From NCBI GenBank assembly GCA_002401215.1, contig NVSL01000003.1:37748-46147 (forward strand): a DNA stretch of 8,400 nt, read 5' to 3'. How positions within the stretch are numbered: the stretch's first letter is position 1; each line of letters opens with the position of its first letter. Both the position numbers and the translations under genes were made by a program. This DNA is from Flavobacteriaceae bacterium (GTDB lineage: Bacteria; Bacteroidota; Bacteroidia; Flavobacteriales; Flavobacteriaceae). The notes under the pieces were generated by a model. The model did not search any database, had not been told where the DNA came from, and was given only the letters and a program-made list of their open reading frames with translations. Positions 5,097 through 8,400 of this stretch are shown here, piece after piece.

Positions 5097-5792
5097 CTAG
5101 TTATCCTTTCTTATTTCGGCAATAAACCCATCAACGGTCTGCGCATCATCCACCAAAAAACCTCCAATCTTAGTTCTTCTCAAAGCAGATAAATGTGCCC
5201 CTGAATTTAAGGCGATTCCAAAATCAAAAGCTAAAGAACGAATGTAAGTTCCTTTGCTACATACCACTCTAAACTCAATATTTGGCAAATTAATATTGGT
5301 GATTTCAAATTCTGAAATTGAAATCTTCCGCGTTTTAATTTCGGTGGTTTCTCCTGCTCTTGCCAATTCGTATAGTTTTTTACCATCCTTTTTAATGGCC
5401 GAAAAAATGGGTGGTTTTTGATCCAAGTCTCCAATAAATTGTTTGGTAGTTTCTAAAATCAATTCATCAGTAATATGATTTGTCGGAAAAGTTTTATCAA
5501 TCTCCGTTTCTAAATCATAACTCGGAGTGGTGCCTCCAACAGTAATTGTACCGGTGTATTCTTTTTTTTGCGCTTGATACGTATCAATCTTTTTCGTGAA
5601 TTTACCCGTGCATAAAATCAACAATCCTGTGGCGAGCGGATCTAAAGTCCCAGCATGCCCTACCTTAATTTTTTTAATATTGAATTTTTGTCGAATCTCC
5701 CAGCGGAGTTTATTCACCACCTGAAAAGAAGTCCAATTCAGAGGTTTATCAATTAATAATACTTGACCGTTTTTGTAGTCTTCTAAATTCAT
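5097..5792 (-). CDS. truB: tRNA pseudouridine(55) synthase
   Basis: 231 aa, usual for the short Bacteroidota form without an extended C-terminal PUA domain. It converts uridine 55 in the T-loop of tRNAs to pseudouridine in the cytoplasm. The catalytic motif GHAGTLDPLATG (45-56) carries the nucleophile Asp51. Other family blocks are the N-terminal IDKPLNWTSF (14-23), the KPPIFSAIKKDGKKLYELAR block (126-145) and GTYIRSL (181-187). The ATG at 5792 gives the usual N-terminus; an AGGAG lies about 15 nt upstream, rather far. It is the last host gene before the prophage, separated from uppP by a 162-bp gap with two palindromes, so it may have its own transcript. The prophage lies beyond its 3' end and does not break it. 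Confidence 0.97.
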   Translation of the reverse strand: MNLEDYKNGQVLLIDKPLNWTSFQVVNKLRWEIRQKFNIKKIKVGHAGTLDPLATGLLILCTGKFTKKIDTYQAQKKEYTGTITVGGTTPSYDLETEIDKTFPTNHITDELILETTKQFIGDLDQKPPIFSAIKKDGKKLYELARAGETTEIKTRKISISEFEITNINLPNIEFRVVCSKGTYIRSLAFDFGIALNSGAHLSALRRTKIGGFLVDDAQTVDGFIAEIRKDN

Positions 5793-5810
5793 ACATTTAA
5801 TTATTGTCTC

Positions 5811-5826
5811 CTCGAGCGCAGTCGAG
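5811..5826. repeat. REP-like palindrome CTCGA-GCGCAG-TCGAG
   Basis: Five-bp inverted repeat with a GCGCAG loop, flanked by CTC and AGAGG that can extend the stem imperfectly. This CTCGACTGCGCTCGAG theme recurs between genes of flavobacteria (recollection). It lies in the truB leader. Confidence 0.55.
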
Positions 5827-5870
5827 AGGCATAACTCGTTCCTAAGCCCAACTTATTACCTTTTCAAATA

Positions 5871-5897
5871 CCTACAAGGTTAAAAAAACCTTGCAGG
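5871..5897. repeat. Hairpin CCTACAAGGTT / AACCTTGCAGG
   Basis: An 11-bp stem with one mismatch and an A5 loop, in the gap between uppP and truB. It could end the ftsX-DUF3098-uppP transcript, but no strong U tract follows on the minus strand; the CCTTGCAGG theme also suggests a dispersed REP-like sequence. Confidence 0.55.
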
Positions 5898-5954
5898 ATA
5901 ACTTTTAGAATTTTTCCCTAAGCAAGAAATACCCAAAGGACAATGATGCTCTTA

Positions 5955-6749
5955 TTAATTCATCAAAGCAAACCCAATTGCAAGAGACCCTACCACGGCG
6001 CAATAGATTGCAAAATAAGACAATTTGCTTTTCTTAACAATCGATATCATCCAAGTACAGGCAAATAATCCTGAGATAAATGCTGCCAAAAATCCTGCTG
6101 ACAATACACCAATATGTGCATCACTAAAACTTATTTCGCCGCCTAGAATATCTTTCCCCACTTTACCAAAAATTAGTGGAACCACCATTAAAAATGAAAA
6201 TTTAGCAGCTCTTGTCCTGTCAACCCCTAATAAAACTGCTGATGAAATTGTTGCTCCAGATCTTGAAATTCCGGGTAACATGGCAATGGCTTGTGAAACT
6301 CCGATGATAAATGCGCTACCAAAACTCACCTCTTTTCCGGTGAATTTTGCTTTATCAGCAAATAGTAAAAGTAGTGCTGTTACGATCAACATAAAACCTA
6401 CTAATAAAATTTGATCTCCAAAAAATGATGCCAATTCTTCTTCGAAAAAAAATCCTATTAACGAAGCAGGTATCATTGAAATAATAATTTTTACCGAAAA
6501 TTTAGACTCTTCATTCCACTTAAATTGAAACAATCCTTTGATGATTTCTACAATCTCTTTTCTAAAAATCACCATGGTGCTCAAGGCGGTTGCAAAATGC
6601 AAGACAACGGTAAATGTCAAACTTTCTTCTGGAATTAAATGATCGCCAAATAACGCTTCTGCTAATTGCAAATGTCCGCTAGATGATACCGGTAGAAATT
6701 CAGTTAATCCTTGAATAATCCCTAAAATAATTGCTTCTAAATAACCCAT
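5955..6749 (-). CDS. uppP: Undecaprenyl-diphosphate phosphatase (UppP/BacA)
   Basis: 264 aa, typical length, an almost wholly hydrophobic multi-pass inner-membrane protein. It dephosphorylates undecaprenyl diphosphate to regenerate the lipid carrier for peptidoglycan and other surface glycans, and is a known bacitracin-resistance determinant when abundant. Signature motifs are GLTEFLPVSSSGHL (14-27, with Glu17 and His26) and PGISRSGATI (159-168, with Arg163), the two halves of the active site. Its ATG overlaps the stop of the DUF3098 gene by one base (TAATG), so translational coupling is likely. ftsX, DUF3098 and uppP form one tight cluster. No truncation or missing motif is seen. Confidence 0.97.
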   Translation of the reverse strand: MGYLEAIILGIIQGLTEFLPVSSSGHLQLAEALFGDHLIPEESLTFTVVLHFATALSTMVIFRKEIVEIIKGLFQFKWNEESKFSVKIIISMIPASLIGFFFEEELASFFGDQILLVGFMLIVTALLLLFADKAKFTGKEVSFGSAFIIGVSQAIAMLPGISRSGATISSAVLLGVDRTRAAKFSFLMVVPLIFGKVGKDILGGEISFSDAHIGVLSAGFLAAFISGLFACTWMISIVKKSKLSYFAIYCAVVGSLAIGFALMN

Positions 6750-6994
6750 TATTTTTTAGTCTTTGCGAGGATAGCATAAATCTCAATGGCAAAACCAATT
6801 AAGACCAAAGTAGGTGCCAAACGAATTCTTCTAAAGTTATAAATTTCTTCGTTAAATACTTCTGGATTTTCACTTCCACCACCTGACATCAATATAAATC
6901 CGAGGGCAATAACAACCAAACCAATCACCATAATTAGGTAATTCTTCTTCTCGAAAAGAAATGTTTCTTTTACTTTTTTATCTTTATTTTTCAT
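6749..6994 (-). CDS. DUF3098 small membrane protein
   Basis: 81 aa with two predicted membrane helices (about 19-36 and 58-76) joined by a short loop containing GGGSENPEVFNEEIYNFRRI, a conserved-looking signature I associate with the Bacteroidota DUF3098 family. A Lys-rich N-terminus precedes the first helix, so both ends probably face the cytoplasm. The function is not known. It is packed between ftsX (1-bp gap) and uppP (1-bp overlap), an order often kept in flavobacteria, so it may serve cell division or envelope growth, but that is guilt by association. Confidence 0.9.
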   Translation of the reverse strand: MKNKDKKVKETFLFEKKNYLIMVIGLVVIALGFILMSGGGSENPEVFNEEIYNFRRIRLAPTLVLIGFAIEIYAILAKTKK

Positions 6995-6995
6995 G

Positions 6996-7874
6996 CTAAT
7001 AATATAGTTCTTCGGTTTTTAAATTTAAGAAACGTCGTGTTGCAAAAAAGGTACTTAATAAGGTAATGATGATTCCGACCAATAAAATAGATCCAAATAA
7101 AATTCCCAACAACGGTTTGTCTTCGAGCAGTAATAATTCTGGTAAATTTTTATTGATATAATACATCACAACTCCGACTCCTAAAATCGCTACGACTGCC
7201 CCTATGATTCCGAGTTGTACCCCTTTCCAAATAAATGGCTTACGGATAAACCCTTTGGTAGCGCCCACCATCTGCATGGTTTTAATCGTGAATCGTTTTG
7301 AATAAACTGACAATCTAATGGCGCTGTTAATCAATACCACAGCAATCAGCGTAAAAAATCCGCTGAAAATCAATACCCACAAACTGATGCGTTTTATGTT
7401 TTTTGTTAATAAATCAATGAGCGGCTTGTCATACAAAACTTCGAATACGCTCGAATTCTCAGACAGCTCTTTTTCAATTTCTGACATTTTTTCTGGCGTC
7501 ACAAAATCAGATTTCACATACACATTCAGCGCATCCTTTAAAGGATTATCGCCTAAATACTCAATAAAATCTTCGCCAATATCTGCACTAAAAGTTTTTG
7601 CTGCTTCTTCTTTCGAAACAAATTCGACAGATTTCGCATACTCCTGACTCTCTAAAACAGTCTGCAACATTGCGATATCTTCATCTGCAACACCATCATT
7701 TAAAAATATAGTGATGGCAACTTGTTCTTTAAAATGATCAGAAATAGTTTTTGTTTTCAATACCAACAAGCCTAATAACCCTAATAAAAACAAGACTAAA
7801 GCAACACTTACAACCACAGAAACATAAGAAGATCTTAATCTGCGTTTTTGGTATTTATCAAATGATTTAGACAT
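6996..7874 (-). CDS. ftsX: Cell division protein FtsX
   Basis: 292 aa, four membrane helices (about 17-40, 164-188, 217-240, 254-279) with a large periplasmic domain between the first two (about 41-160), the FtsX topology. The cytoplasmic loop TMQMVGATKGFIRKPF (199-214) is the conserved coupling segment that contacts the ATPase FtsE. Known: FtsEX is a type VII ABC-like complex at the division septum that activates peptidoglycan hydrolases through the periplasmic domain. The ftsE partner is not next to it here, as is common in this phylum, so it must be elsewhere. First gene of the cluster with DUF3098 and uppP; 125 bp separates it from mce, where a promoter is expected but no convincing one was found. 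Confidence 0.95.
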   Translation of the reverse strand: MSKSFDKYQKRRLRSSYVSVVVSVALVLFLLGLLGLLVLKTKTISDHFKEQVAITIFLNDGVADEDIAMLQTVLESQEYAKSVEFVSKEEAAKTFSADIGEDFIEYLGDNPLKDALNVYVKSDFVTPEKMSEIEKELSENSSVFEVLYDKPLIDLLTKNIKRISLWVLIFSGFFTLIAVVLINSAIRLSVYSKRFTIKTMQMVGATKGFIRKPFIWKGVQLGIIGAVVAILGVGVVMYYINKNLPELLLLEDKPLLGILFGSILLVGIIITLLSTFFATRRFLNLKTEELYY

Positions 7875-7999
7875 TTACTTTTTGGAATTTGGTGCAAGAT
7901 ACGAATTGGGTTCGAAATTAAACGATTGAAAAAATCAAAGATTAAAAATTTCAGAAACTCAGTTTCAAACAACTATCAACGAATAACTAACAACTATTA

Positions 8000-8400
8000 T
8001 TATTCGATTTCCTGACAAAGTTCTATCAACACGCCATTCGTAGATTTTGGATGTAAAAAAGCAACCAATTTATTATCCGCTCCTTTTTTAGGAATATCAT
8101 TCAAAACCACAAATCCTTCAGATTTTAATCTGCTAATTTCGGACTCAATATCATCCACAGCAAAAGCAATATGATGCACACCTTCACCCTTTTTATCAAT
8201 AAATTTAGCAATCGGACTCTCAGGATTCAAGGCCTGTAATAGTTCGATTTTATTAGGCCCAACATCAAAAAAAGAAGTTGAAACACCTTCGCTCTCCACC
8301 GTCTCAGTCTTGTAATGTGGTTTCCCAAAAAGTTTAGCAAACAACAAATTCGAACTTTCTAAATCCTTGACTGCAATACCAATGTGTTCTATTTTTTTCA
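8000..8400 (-). CDS. mce: Methylmalonyl-CoA epimerase, 5'-most base outside window
   Basis: Interconverts (R)- and (S)-methylmalonyl-CoA, linking succinyl-CoA/propionyl-CoA metabolism to methylmalonyl-CoA mutase. The frame is open to the right edge: beyond an internal TTG at 8347-8345 it continues with KKIEHIGIAVKDLESSN, and the last two bases (8399-8400, minus TG) fit an ATG whose A is at 8401. That gives 133 aa, normal for this vicinal-oxygen-chelate family. Metal ligands in two beta-alpha-beta units: His6 (EHIGIAV), Gln56 (ELLQAL), His77 (HHIAFAV) and Glu127 (LIELCQ). Glyoxalase I relatives share the fold, but the GEGVHHIAF and ELLQAL blocks are epimerase-like. It is probably transcribed apart from ftsX, 125 bp downstream. 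Confidence 0.93.
   Translation of the reverse strand, partial: KKIEHIGIAVKDLESSNLLFAKLFGKPHYKTETVESEGVSTSFFDVGPNKIELLQALNPESPIAKFIDKKGEGVHHIAFAVDDIESEISRLKSEGFVVLNDIPKKGADNKLVAFLHPKSTNGVLIELCQEIE

Noticed and set aside
5231..5434. 67-codon minus-strand ORF within truB in another frame
   Set aside because: Same-strand out-of-frame overlap with conserved TruB blocks; basic and repetitive with no recognisable domain.
6025..6414. 129-codon plus-strand ORF inside uppP
   Set aside because: Antisense to a textbook UppP with both active-site motifs intact; long only because the opposite frame of AT-rich membrane-protein codons has few stops.
7318..7647. 109-codon plus-strand ORF inside ftsX
   Set aside because: Antisense to well-supported FtsX; Ser/Thr-rich low-complexity shadow.
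7954..7966. GAAACT-C-AGTTTC palindrome between mce and ftsX as a terminator
   Set aside because: A one-base centre leaves only a 5-bp stem with a 3-nt loop, and the T-rich stretch after it is interrupted; too weak to call.
8345..8347. TTG as the start codon of the epimerase
   Set aside because: The frame continues upstream with EHIGIAVKD, which contains the first metal-binding His, and reaches a likely ATG at the window edge.

Overview
The window comes from an AT-rich member of the Bacteroidota, most likely the family Flavobacteriaceae. Three things point there: the ftsX / DUF3098 / uppP / truB gene order, promoter-like sequences of the Bacteroidota type (TTTG ... TAnnTTTG) in place of -35/-10 boxes, and intergenic palindromes of the kind scattered through flavobacterial genomes. 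No tRNA, rRNA or CRISPR array is visible.

Positions 1 to about 4990 are the early ('left') end of a Mu-like transposable prophage, lying in reverse so that its early genes read right to left. From the phage end inward there are: about 630 bp of repeat-rich non-coding DNA; a rightward XRE/S24 repressor gene (3662-4363); a compact divergent promoter/operator switch (3589-3636); a leftward small HTH-like gene in the position of Mu ner (3363-3557); a disputed stretch with opposing small ORFs (2998-3274); a MuA-like DDE transposase (967-2961); a MuB-like AAA+ ATPase (94-951); and the first 22 codons of a further early gene running off the left edge. This matches the Mu plan (end, repressor, ner, A, B). 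The repressor is predicted to silence the early operon by binding two operators 21 bp apart, and to cleave itself under RecA/SOS stress. The transposase and ATPase would then carry out replicative transposition.

Positions about 4993 to 8400 are host chromosome, with every gene on the minus strand. Two REP-like palindromes lie next to the proposed phage boundary. Then come truB (tRNA pseudouridine 55 synthase), a 162-bp gap with two more palindromes, a tight run of ftsX, a DUF3098 membrane protein and uppP (division and peptidoglycan lipid-carrier functions), and mce (methylmalonyl-CoA epimerase), whose ATG straddles the right edge.

The parts most worth attention are the phage switch and the repeat-rich phage end. 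The end carries five same-direction CRACCAA motifs (two of them 42 bp apart), a pair of GTACATTC repeats 21 bp apart, and three GGTAWTAAGT repeats. These look like a transposase and/or regulatory binding array unlike the textbook Mu end.
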